Positions 24,966 through 32,922 of a stretch of 64,000 nucleotides of DNA are shown piece after piece. The translations under genes and the position numbers were made by a program. This DNA comes from Acidicapsa dinghuensis (GTDB lineage Bacteria; Acidobacteriota; Terriglobia; Terriglobales; Acidobacteriaceae): assembly GCF_025685685.1 (NCBI RefSeq), contig NZ_JAGSYH010000004.1:806001-870000 (forward strand), written 5' to 3'. The notes under the pieces were generated by a model. It had not been told where the DNA came from. It saw only the letters and a list, made by a program, of their open reading frames with translations, and made no database searches. How positions within the stretch are numbered: the first letter of the stretch is position 1; each line of letters starts with the position of its first letter.

Positions 24966-26150
24966 CTAGTTGGCCATTCGTTGCCGAACGACGAGTAGAA
25001 CCGGAACGGAGGCGAGTTGACAAACGATGCAAAACGCGACTACCGAGACAACGGAGTGGTCGTAAAGAAAGCCGATTATAGCGCTCCCGGCGAACCAGGA
25101 CAGTCCGTATGCCCCCGTGAAGAAGCCATAAGCTGAGGCCCTATGATTTGCCGGGACAATCGATGCGACCGCGGCCGGAATAATCGACTCATGCACACCC
25201 ATCCCGAGTCCCCACAACGCTGCACCAAGAAGAGCCAGCGAGAACCCGCCGAAAAACACGAGGGGCGCGAACAACGTCGAAACAAGTGTCAACGGAATCA
25301 GCACAACAATCCCAAAGCGGTCGAACAGTCTTCCGAAGACAAGCGACCCGGCGCCGCTCACAGCCATAGCGACCGAGTAGCACACCGGAATCCACACGGT
25401 CGTCATGGCACCAACTTTTTGGAAGTGGAATGCGACGAGCTGGAAATCAGCGAATCCCGCCGCAACGAGGGAAGCGCCAACAAGGTAGATCCAGAAAGTC
25501 CGAGTCAATCCCTCGCCTTTGACGGTCGAGACGCCTGTCTCTAGATCTTCAGGTCGCGGATAAAGGATCCTTGCGACCGATAACATCAAGAGAGTCACAA
25601 TCGCTGGAACCAGGAGCGTTCCAAAGGCAAGTCGATATTGGCCCCTGTGAGCCAGAACGAAAGCGACCAACAAAGGACCAAGTAGTGCTCCGCACTGATC
25701 GAGCGCTTCATGAATTCCGAAGCCCCAACCGAAACCGATTTCCTTCGCCGCGTGAGAAATCATCACATCGCGAGGCGGATTGCGGATCGCCTTACCCACT
25801 CTTTCGAGCAGGATGAGAAGAGCAGCAGTCTTCCATCCACCTGCCCATGCAAGAAGTGGAACTGCGGCCATCTGGATGATGTATCCGAGGAATGTGATTG
25901 ACCAGAATTGTCTCGTACGTTCGCTGATCCGCCCGGAGATAAATCGGAGTCCGTATCCGAGCAATTCGCCGAAACCGGCTACGACCCCGACAATGGAGCC
26001 AGTTGCTCCGAGTGTTTGGAGGAATGGACCAGTGATTGAGCGCGAGCCTTCATACGTGAAGTCGGCGAATAGGCTCACGACGCCAGTAATCAGTACAAAT
26101 TTGAGCGCACTCCTGCGCATGGCTTCGTTGTCATAGGCCTTCCCAGCCAC
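24966..26150 (-). CDS. MFS transporter
   Basis: A 394-residue inner-membrane protein with about 12 hydrophobic segments and the MFS loop 2-3 signature region GYGLRFISGRISERTRQFW (about 66-84), repeated in weaker form as GSLVFGRLFDRFG in the second half. The start is GTG 26150 with GAGGG upstream; ATG 26117 is the alternative. Substrate unknown. It lies between the UxaA-like gene (same strand) and the CLC gene (divergent). No aptamer was found in its own leader, but its place among fluoride genes suggests export of a toxic compound or uptake of a sugar acid for the neighbouring dehydratase. Confidence 0.87.
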   Translation of the reverse strand: MAGKAYDNEAMRRSALKFVLITGVVSLFADFTYEGSRSITGPFLQTLGATGSIVGVVAGFGELLGYGLRFISGRISERTRQFWSITFLGYIIQMAAVPLLAWAGGWKTAALLILLERVGKAIRNPPRDVMISHAAKEIGFGWGFGIHEALDQCGALLGPLLVAFVLAHRGQYRLAFGTLLVPAIVTLLMLSVARILYPRPEDLETGVSTVKGEGLTRTFWIYLVGASLVAAGFADFQLVAFHFQKVGAMTTVWIPVCYSVAMAVSGAGSLVFGRLFDRFGIVVLIPLTLVSTLFAPLVFFGGFSLALLGAALWGLGMGVHESIIPAAVASIVPANHRASAYGFFTGAYGLSWFAGSAIIGFLYDHSVVSVVAFCIVCQLASVPVLLVVRQRMAN

Positions 26151-26350
26151 GCAATTCCCTCTCGAGTTGATTCCAGCGACATCTCTGTCACTGTACTGCG
26201 GTTTGGAATGGCAGGTCCATTCCAGATGACATTTCTATTCCTTTTTCGTGGACGCGATTCAGATTGTTCTCCAATCATCCTCTGCACTCTCTCTGCGGTT
26301 GCAGTCTTGGTTCCGCTCATTCGATCAGTCTTACAGAGCGAAACCGCGTG

Positions 26351-26379
26351 TTGATCCGTCGCTCCGCATCACGTATATT
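26351..26379 (+). promoter_or_regulatory. Probable promoter of the CLC-DUF190 operon
   Basis: TTGATC, 17-bp spacer, TATATT; predicted start about 7 bases later, right at the first base of the aptamer. Confidence 0.55.
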
Positions 26380-26386
26380 GCATCTA

Positions 26387-26455
26387 GGCGAAGGAATCCG
26401 CCTTCAAGCGCCCTCCGAAATGGAACGGCTGATGACTCCTACTTCCCGGTAGGAG
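26387..26455 (+). promoter_or_regulatory. Fluoride riboswitch upstream of the CLC gene
   Basis: GGCGAAGGAATCCGCC, TTCAAGCGCC, a GAAA-closed stem, GGCTGATGACTCCTAC; CTCCTAC pairs with GTAGGAG, followed by TGTTT. Nearly identical to the uspA aptamer at 11.8 kb. Confidence 0.92.
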
Positions 26456-26618
26456 TGTTTCCCCGCCTACCACCTGACAATTGAATCGGCACTGAGCTGG
26501 ATCTCCGGACCAGTGCTTTTTGCGCTCATAAACTCGCTCTGCGAGGCCTTGGCCGCGAATAGCACGAGTGTCTCCGACTGGATCCATCTATTGGCCGAAG
26601 TGTACGTAAGGACACCTC

Positions 26619-28409
26619 ATGCCGCGTTCTCTCAAATCCGTGTTTGCTGGCGAACGCCCTAGTGGATTCGCTGACAATCTGACCGAGCATTTCAGGATGG
26701 CTCGACATGTATTCCTGGTGGCGGCTCCATTTGGCGTTATCGTGGGTGCTGCTATCGCGGGCTACGACTTTGTCGTAAATGAGCTGCTTTGGAAAACCTG
26801 TACCGAACACCTGTCCGAGTTCGCACTTTGTTTCTTGCCAATCGTGGCGATGCTGTTGACGGGCATAATCATGAGCCTGTTCCGGGTTAAGTCGTCGTCA
26901 ATGGCCGACGAGGTCGTCCGTGCCTATCATCGGCCGGACCAGCAGATGGAATACAAAGCCGCATTGCCAAAACTAACCGCCTCCGTGGCAACCATGGGCT
27001 TTGGCGCGAGCGCGGGCATGGAGGGAGCGAGCAAGTGGCTCGGAGGAACAATCACCTCATACTTGCAACGGAAGATCAACTCAAGTCCCAGGTTGCAATT
27101 TCTACGTGCAAAGTCCGAGATCACGCTCATGGTGGGCGCCGCTGCGGGAATTGCGGCGATCTTTCGTGCGCCGCTGACCGGAGCGATCATGGGCATCGAA
27201 TCACCATATAAGCATGATCTCGCTCACGAGGCTTTGATCCCTGGTTTGGTCGCATCCGCGACTAGCTACGCAACATTCAGTTTTCTTCGTCCAGCGACGC
27301 CGTACTTCCCAATCGAATTTACGTATCACATTCACATTCGAGATCTCTTGCTCTGCCTGCCAGTCGGAATCCTCGGCGGATTGGCTTCCCACCTATTTCT
27401 CGCACTCTTGGCCAGAATGAAGAAGCGATACTCAAGGTGGACCGCTCCACGTGTCGTGAAGAATCTTCTTGGGGGAATCCTGCTGTGTTGTATCGCTTTG
27501 CTCACGCTGCACGTTGTGCACTCTCCAGCCACGCTGCAAGCAGGATTGCCTGTTGCCAATGCTCTTCTTAACGGCAAATACGTTCTCTGGGCGTGTCTGT
27601 TTCTCTTTGCGGTCAAACTAGTGGCTACAGTCATCACTTTCGGGATGGGCGGAGTCGGTGGCTTGTTCGTTCCTTCCGCGACAATTGGTGCGGCACTTGG
27701 GGCCGCATGCGATGCGATGTTTCATCCCAGCCAACCGGGACTGTTCACGCTGATCGGCATCGCGGCCTTCACCGGCGCGAGCTATAACAGCCTCCTCTTT
27801 GCGGCAGTGTTCGTCGCGGAGGCCACCGGAAGCCCTGCACTGGTTGTTCCCGGACTGATTGCATCCTCCGCGGCGTTTCTTGTTGCCGCAGGGATCTCCA
27901 ATTCCGAAGCGCAACGCGAACATCGCATCACAGATGAGGGCAAGTTGTCCACAATGCCATGCAGCAAGTGGATGACAAGGCGTATTGTGGTTGCGTCGCC
28001 GACCGAGACGCTCGCTCACTTTCATGATCGAGCGGTTCTTGAACACACGTTCGACGAACTTCCAGTCGTTGCGAAGGACGGTACATACCTAGGTATCGCC
28101 GCAATGAAGTCTTTGAGGATGGTGCCCCAGGAAAAATGGGCGTCCCTGCCTGTTACGTCAATCATCGATCGCCAAGCCAGAACCGTTTGCGCATACCACT
28201 CGATGAAGATTGTGGAGCAGGAATTGGCCCACGGGTCTCACGACTATGTGCCGGTGGTTGATCCCGCGACGGATCATTTGATCGGCATTCTTTCTGCAAG
28301 AGATGTTCTTCGTGCGCGGATGCGCGTCGACGACGCTGCGCGTGCGAGACAGGCAGCGCTTCCGAAGGCGGGATTACAAACCATCATCAATACAAAGGAG
28401 ACCCAGTGA
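26619..28409 (+). CDS. CLC-family channel/antiporter with C-terminal CBS pair, probable fluoride exporter
   Basis: A 596-residue membrane protein. The CLC core has SAGMEGAS (about 126-133, holding the gating glutamate), MVGAAAGIAAIFRAPLTGA (about 171-189) and GGVGGLFVPS (about 345-354). The usual chloride filter sequence GSGIP is absent; SSSMADEVV stands near that place, as expected of CLC proteins that do not select chloride. About 10-12 hydrophobic segments are followed by two CBS domains (about 450-570), which bind adenine nucleotides. AAGGACA precedes the ATG. A fluoride riboswitch directly upstream supports fluoride export, by analogy with CLC-F. The stop overlaps the next gene. Confidence 0.88.
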   Translation: MPRSLKSVFAGERPSGFADNLTEHFRMARHVFLVAAPFGVIVGAAIAGYDFVVNELLWKTCTEHLSEFALCFLPIVAMLLTGIIMSLFRVKSSSMADEVVRAYHRPDQQMEYKAALPKLTASVATMGFGASAGMEGASKWLGGTITSYLQRKINSSPRLQFLRAKSEITLMVGAAAGIAAIFRAPLTGAIMGIESPYKHDLAHEALIPGLVASATSYATFSFLRPATPYFPIEFTYHIHIRDLLLCLPVGILGGLASHLFLALLARMKKRYSRWTAPRVVKNLLGGILLCCIALLTLHVVHSPATLQAGLPVANALLNGKYVLWACLFLFAVKLVATVITFGMGGVGGLFVPSATIGAALGAACDAMFHPSQPGLFTLIGIAAFTGASYNSLLFAAVFVAEATGSPALVVPGLIASSAAFLVAAGISNSEAQREHRITDEGKLSTMPCSKWMTRRIVVASPTETLAHFHDRAVLEHTFDELPVVAKDGTYLGIAAMKSLRMVPQEKWASLPVTSIIDRQARTVCAYHSMKIVEQELAHGSHDYVPVVDPATDHLIGILSARDVLRARMRVDDAARARQAALPKAGLQTIINTKETQ

Positions 28410-28933
28410 ATCAACATTTCAGCTCAATATCAGCACTTCGCATTTATCTTCGCAGAGGCGATGTCAAGAAAAGTCAGCGCTGGTGGCAGCGCCTTGTGGA
28501 GAAGCCTCTTTCCACATATCTGGTGGAGTCCGCAATGCAGACCGGGATTGCGCACGCTGCGGTGAATCTTTCGCACGTTGGGTATACTCGGGACGCGACG
28601 CGGGTCAGCCATGATCATTCGGAGATCCCAGTGAGCGCTCTGCCCGTTTGCGTTGAACTCCTAGCGCCAAAGCGGCTGCTGGAACAGTTCATACGTGAGC
28701 AGGCCGGCCACCTGAAAAACACCACTCTCGTGTTGGTCGACGGAGTCCACATATCAGATCTCTTCTTGGCAGAGATCGAAGAGACGATCGAGAAGCACCC
28801 CCACTCGGTGGAGTACATCCGAGGCGCCGACAACACGGAACTTCAAGTCGAGCATGTGGACGCTGAAGAAGACGTTATCGAAGCGGCCATCGACGGCGAC
28901 TACGACGCGGAGACGGTCGAGAGCGAGCGCTAA
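28406..28933 (+). CDS. DUF190-type protein coupled to the CLC gene
   Basis: A 175-residue protein starting at GTG 28406, overlapping the CLC stop as GTGA with GGAG upstream, so it is translationally coupled. The middle matches DUF190 (ALRIYLRRGDVKKSQRWW, then PLSTYLVESAMQTGIAHAAV, PVCVELLAPKRLLEQFI, TTLVLVDGVHI) but diverges from the gene at 1.7 kb. The C-terminal 30 residues are very acidic (EEDVIEAAIDGDYDAE). Probably a PII-like regulator of the adjacent channel; the ligand is unknown. Confidence 0.8.
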   Translation: MNQHFSSISALRIYLRRGDVKKSQRWWQRLVEKPLSTYLVESAMQTGIAHAAVNLSHVGYTRDATRVSHDHSEIPVSALPVCVELLAPKRLLEQFIREQAGHLKNTTLVLVDGVHISDLFLAEIEETIEKHPHSVEYIRGADNTELQVEHVDAEEDVIEAAIDGDYDAETVESER

Positions 28934-29356
28934 AGCGGGGCCTCCTGGTGTAAAGACGATGGGAGGGCTCCTTGGAACGCCACTAGACTAGACACCCTTG
29001 CAGCAGCCCCAAACTGTCCGGCGCGGCGAATACGACGTATTCTCCGCGCCCATCTCACCAAATTGGGTTGATGGGAGCTGACGCCCGGTTTCTAATAGCC
29101 GGCCCAGATTTCCCACTAAAGCAGCTGCTTTCTAGTTCCAGCTTTTCGATTTTGGCCCGGAGAAGCGTCGCCTGCGGACTTGCTATCCAGCGATGATTGA
29201 CGGTGCGGTGTAAACTGGGCTGGTGGAAACGGGGATTCGTGGGCGTGACGTGCGGGTCTGCGTGCTTTACCTCTGAAAATCGAAGTGCCATCACAACTGC
29301 CACTTGCGTTTTTAGAGTCCCTCAAATGCCTGAATTTACTAGGGATAGAGGCTTAG
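28934..29356. other. Non-coding stretch at the island end
   Basis: No convincing gene. A minus-strand 82-residue frame (29055-29303) has no recognisable motif. The stretch lies between the last fluoride gene and the tRNA fragment and may be the end of the mobile element with decayed recombination genes. Confidence 0.5.
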
Positions 29357-29418
29357 CGCACCAGACTTAGGATCTGGCGGGGAAACCCATAGGGGTTCAA
29401 GTCCCCTCTTCCGCACCA
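29357..29418 (+). pseudogene. 3' fragment of tRNA-Leu(UAG), probable attachment site
   Basis: CGCACC, anticodon stem CCAGA/TCTGG with loop CTTAGGA (anticodon UAG), the long variable arm typical of tRNA-Leu (GGGGAAACCC), T arm GGGG-TTCAAGT-CCCC and the acceptor strand ending CTTCCGCACCA. The complementary 5' acceptor (GCGGAAG) and the D arm are missing upstream. This is what remains at the far end of an element integrated into a tRNA 3' end. Confidence 0.82.
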
Positions 29419-29434
29419 CCCCTCCAATTACAAA

Positions 29435-30502
29435 TCAATCGGCAACGGATTCGGCCTGTCCAGGTTCAAGCCGGTCATATCCTCGCCAGCGGTATACGGC
29501 GATAGAGACGATCCAACTGACGGCGAAGACGCCGACGATGCAGTAGCCGAGCAGACCAAAGTTGGAATTGAGCGAGGCGACAGCATCCCAAAAGGCTCCG
29601 CTCGGATGCAGATGGTCCGCCAGCAGACCGAGCGCCTCAATACCACCAACCACCAGCGCCACGAGCACAGAAACCGCCGTGATGGTGATGTTGTAGTACA
29701 GCTTGCGTACCGGCTTGACGAAGGCCCATCCATAGGCGCCGAGCATGAGAATGTTGTCTGTTGTATCGACCAGCGACATGCCTGCCGCGAAAAGAACGGG
29801 AAAAACAGCGATAGACCAGAGTGGCAGTCCCCTGGCTGCTTCGCCGGCGGAGATGCCGAGAACTCCGATCTCGGTTGCGGTATCGAATCCCAGACCAAAG
29901 AGCAGGCCTAGTGGGTACATGTGCCAACTGCTCTGGATCATGCGAAAGACAGGCCGAAAGATACGAGCGAGGAAACCCGAACCACTCAACAACAGGTCGA
30001 GATCTTCTTCAAGATACGGTTCGCCGCGCCGCACGCGGGCAAAGGCTTGCAGAACAGAGCGTAGGACTACCAGGTTGACGAACGCGATCGCAAAGAGAAA
30101 GAGAGCTGAGACGAGCGTGCCGATCAGACTACCGATCTCGCGGAAAACCTCTATGCGGTGTTGCAAGGCGAGCGCGGTTGCGGCAATAGCGAGTGATCCA
30201 AAGACAACTACCGTAGAGTGGCCAAAAGAGAACATCAAGCCGACGGCTACGGGCTTCTTGCCCTCCTGCATCAACTTACGTGTGACGTTATCGATGGCAG
30301 CAATATGATCGGCGTCGACTGCGTGGCGAAGACCGAAGCTGTAGGCGAGAAATGCAGTGCCGATCAGCAGTGGATAACCGCGAAAAACATTAAAGGTCCA
30401 GAGCCATGCGAAGAGATTGAACGACAGCAGGAAAGCATAGATAGACACAACCTTCGCGCGGGTTTCACCGCTGTTGTCGCGGAAGATATTCAGCACTCCC
30501 AT
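29435..30502 (-). CDS. NiCoT-family nickel/cobalt transporter
   Basis: A 355-residue inner-membrane permease with about 8 hydrophobic segments. The family signature HAVDADHI is at residues 60-67, and GLGFDTATEIGVLG and MSLVDTTDNILML follow in order. ATG 30502 is chosen with GGAAGG upstream; an upstream 35-residue extension is not supported. Imports Ni2+ or Co2+ for urease, hydrogenase or B12 enzymes; which metal cannot be told from sequence. First chromosomal gene past the island border. Confidence 0.9.
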   Translation of the reverse strand: MGVLNIFRDNSGETRAKVVSIYAFLLSFNLFAWLWTFNVFRGYPLLIGTAFLAYSFGLRHAVDADHIAAIDNVTRKLMQEGKKPVAVGLMFSFGHSTVVVFGSLAIAATALALQHRIEVFREIGSLIGTLVSALFLFAIAFVNLVVLRSVLQAFARVRRGEPYLEEDLDLLLSGSGFLARIFRPVFRMIQSSWHMYPLGLLFGLGFDTATEIGVLGISAGEAARGLPLWSIAVFPVLFAAGMSLVDTTDNILMLGAYGWAFVKPVRKLYYNITITAVSVLVALVVGGIEALGLLADHLHPSGAFWDAVASLNSNFGLLGYCIVGVFAVSWIVSIAVYRWRGYDRLEPGQAESVAD

Positions 30503-30684
30503 CACTATCTGCCTTCCGAGCGTAGACGCAGTACAACGCGCGCCATAAACCGTGTCAAGCCAGATTGTATAGGTCAACCGGTGCCGAAGGATGTGTTGCG
30601 CAATCACAATCCGTTTTACGACGACAATATATGCAGGGTACTGGTTCGCATATATGACGCCATAAAGAGTAAGCTGAGGAGACC

Positions 30685-30987
30685 ATGAGTCAGAACCTGC
30701 CAGCCCGTGTCCAGCTCGTCAAAGCCTCCGATTACCGCGATACCTACGCAAACAGCGTGCAAATCCGCGTCAGCGTATGGGATTTTCATCTTGTTTTTGG
30801 TCAGGCCAACAGCGAGAGCCCTGAGCAATTGAGTATCGAGAACCATCAGGGAATCTATCTCAGCCCGCAGCAGGCGAAGGCGCTTTGGAATGTGCTTGGA
30901 CAGAACATTGTGCAATACGAGCAGGCGTTTGGCGAGCTTAACCTCGAACCGCAGATTCCGGACTTTCCGCAAAACATCGTAAACTAA
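30685..30987 (+). CDS. DUF3467 protein
   Basis: A 100-residue protein with the DUF3467 pattern: YANSVQIRVSVWDFHLVFG, then GIYLSPQQAKALWNVLGQNI. Small conserved protein of unknown function. It faces away from the Ni/Co transporter gene with a 180-bp shared upstream region. Confidence 0.82.
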   Translation: MSQNLPARVQLVKASDYRDTYANSVQIRVSVWDFHLVFGQANSESPEQLSIENHQGIYLSPQQAKALWNVLGQNIVQYEQAFGELNLEPQIPDFPQNIVN

Positions 30988-31153
30988 CGCCAGCTAGAGC
31001 GGTTCTGTCTCTACGTTGCGTTCGCGATATTGCGACGTGCGGGCGTTCACGAGAAAACCTCGACGGTCTCCGTCACACAATCTAACCCGGTGTTACGCAA
31101 TCTACCCCGGAAGGAGAACTGCTTTCGCAGTGGCGCGCGGCTCGCAGAGCACG

Positions 31154-32896
31154 ATGAATCTTTCTCCTGAATCCGGACCCGCGCGCAATTGTTCCGACTC
31201 CAACGGCGCGGAGCAGGGCTCAGGCAATGGAATGCGGCAGAGAGCACGCGTGCGCCGCAGGTTCCGGCTGCGGTTATTTCTTGCCGACCTTGCGCCGAGA
31301 CCAGATGCCCCGTTTCCGCTGTGGATGATCTTCCCGGTCATCTTTGTGGCGCTCTATGTGACGCACCTGAGCCTGCTGCGCCTGCCCTACTATTGGGATG
31401 AAGCGGGCTATTACATACCCGCGGCATGGGACTTTTTCCGTACCGGTACGCTGATCCCAACATCAACGTTGACGAATGCGCATCCACCGCTGCCGTCGAT
31501 CTATCTGGCGTTGTGGTGGAAGCTCTGCGGGTTTCATCCGGCGGTGACGCGTGAAGCGGTATTGATCGTGGCGTCGCTGGGACTGCTGGCTGTCTGGAGA
31601 CTCGCGCAGCGCCTCAATCCTAATCCGCTGGTGGCTTTCTGGACGCTGGTGCTGACGGCGCTTTATCCCATCTGGTTCGCGCAAAGCACACTAGCCCATG
31701 CAGATATCTTTGCCGCTGCAGCGACGCTGTGGGGGCTTGTTTATGCGCTGCCGGACAGCGCGCGCAGGCCTGGCACACACAGTCTCTGGCCTGCTGCCGT
31801 CTGGTTCTCCGTCGCTGCGTTGGCAAAGGAGACGTCCATCATTACGCCGCTTGCGCTAGCTGGGTTTGAGATCGGAGCCGCGCTCCGTGCGACCCGTCCC
31901 GTGCGCAAGCGAGGACTGCAGATTGCGGCCTGGTATTTGGTGTGTCTGCTGCCGCTGGCGGCGTGGTACGCCTATCACTATTCAAAAACAGGCTTCCTGT
32001 TCGGCAATCCAGAGTTTCTACGCTACAACGCGACGTCTACTCTCGATCCGCTGCGCATCCTGGCCGCATTTGGACACCGGCTCCTGCATCTGTTTGCGCA
32101 TATGAACATGTTTGTGCCGGTGCTATGCACGGCGGCGGCAATGGTGCTAGACCCGCGCAAAGATGCCTACGGACAATCTCCGGATCGCATCAGCTTCACA
32201 GTACAGGCACGCATTTACTTTCTGCTGCTGGCCAACGCACTTGCTTTTTCTGTCCTGGGCGGCGCGCTGCTTACGCGCTATCTGTTGCCGATGTATCCGT
32301 TGGTGCTGCTGGTTGCGGTTTCCACATTCAATCGCAGGGTGCGCTACTGGCAGTTGCTGGCCGTGTTTTCCGCAGCGGCTTTTGTGGTGGCGCTTTTCAT
32401 CAATCCGCCATACGGATTTGCGCCGGAGGACAACCTGACTTATGCGCATGTGATCCGGTTGCATCAGCGGGCAATCCGACAGCTTGTATCGCGATATCCG
32501 GGATCAACGGTGTTAACGGCTTGGCCGGTGAGCGATGAGTTGCGACGGCCAGAGCTTGGATATGTGACGACGCCGTTCGATGTCGAGTCGATCGATGACT
32601 TTACGTCAGGACAAATCGACCGGGCTGCAGAAGAAGCGGAAAAGTACTCCTCCGCTCTGGTGTTTTCGACAAAAGAGGAGCCGGCAGTGCCGCTACGTCT
32701 GGATAGCGCGAAAATGGAAGCGGAATACTTTGGGATGCACCGCGATCTTTCTCCAGCGCAGATTGCGCGCAAGCTGGATGGCGAGATTTCGTGGCAAGCC
32801 AGCGATGGGCTGCAGTGGGCCGCAGTACTGCGTTTCCAGCGAGCCGTTGAGGCAAAACAAGAGCACCCAGACACATCGCTCTCGGCGAGCCGATAG
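31154..32896 (+). CDS. Membrane glycosyltransferase, PMT/ArnT-like (GT39 clan)
   Basis: A 580-residue protein with about 11-12 hydrophobic segments. The first external loop has YYWDEAGYYIPAAWDFFRTG, the acidic motif that binds the lipid-phosphate sugar donor in GT-C enzymes, and NAHPPLPSIYLALWW follows as usual. ATG 31154 is a reasonable start; the longer frame begins with unlikely sequence. It probably transfers a sugar from a polyprenyl-phosphate donor to a protein, lipid or glycan outside the membrane. Acceptor unknown. Confidence 0.82.
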   Translation: MNLSPESGPARNCSDSNGAEQGSGNGMRQRARVRRRFRLRLFLADLAPRPDAPFPLWMIFPVIFVALYVTHLSLLRLPYYWDEAGYYIPAAWDFFRTGTLIPTSTLTNAHPPLPSIYLALWWKLCGFHPAVTREAVLIVASLGLLAVWRLAQRLNPNPLVAFWTLVLTALYPIWFAQSTLAHADIFAAAATLWGLVYALPDSARRPGTHSLWPAAVWFSVAALAKETSIITPLALAGFEIGAALRATRPVRKRGLQIAAWYLVCLLPLAAWYAYHYSKTGFLFGNPEFLRYNATSTLDPLRILAAFGHRLLHLFAHMNMFVPVLCTAAAMVLDPRKDAYGQSPDRISFTVQARIYFLLLANALAFSVLGGALLTRYLLPMYPLVLLVAVSTFNRRVRYWQLLAVFSAAAFVVALFINPPYGFAPEDNLTYAHVIRLHQRAIRQLVSRYPGSTVLTAWPVSDELRRPELGYVTTPFDVESIDDFTSGQIDRAAEEAEKYSSALVFSTKEEPAVPLRLDSAKMEAEYFGMHRDLSPAQIARKLDGEISWQASDGLQWAAVLRFQRAVEAKQEHPDTSLSASR

Positions 32897-32922
32897 TCTG
32901 CAACGCCTATAATCACGGTGTA

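Noticed and set aside
26090-26320. A 76-residue minus-strand frame over the MFS start
   Set aside because: Overlaps the MFS gene start and has low-complexity basic sequence without a ribosome binding site.
29055-29303. A minus-strand 82-residue frame near the tRNA fragment, considered as an integrase remnant
   Set aside because: No integrase catalytic motif or other recognisable sequence could be seen.
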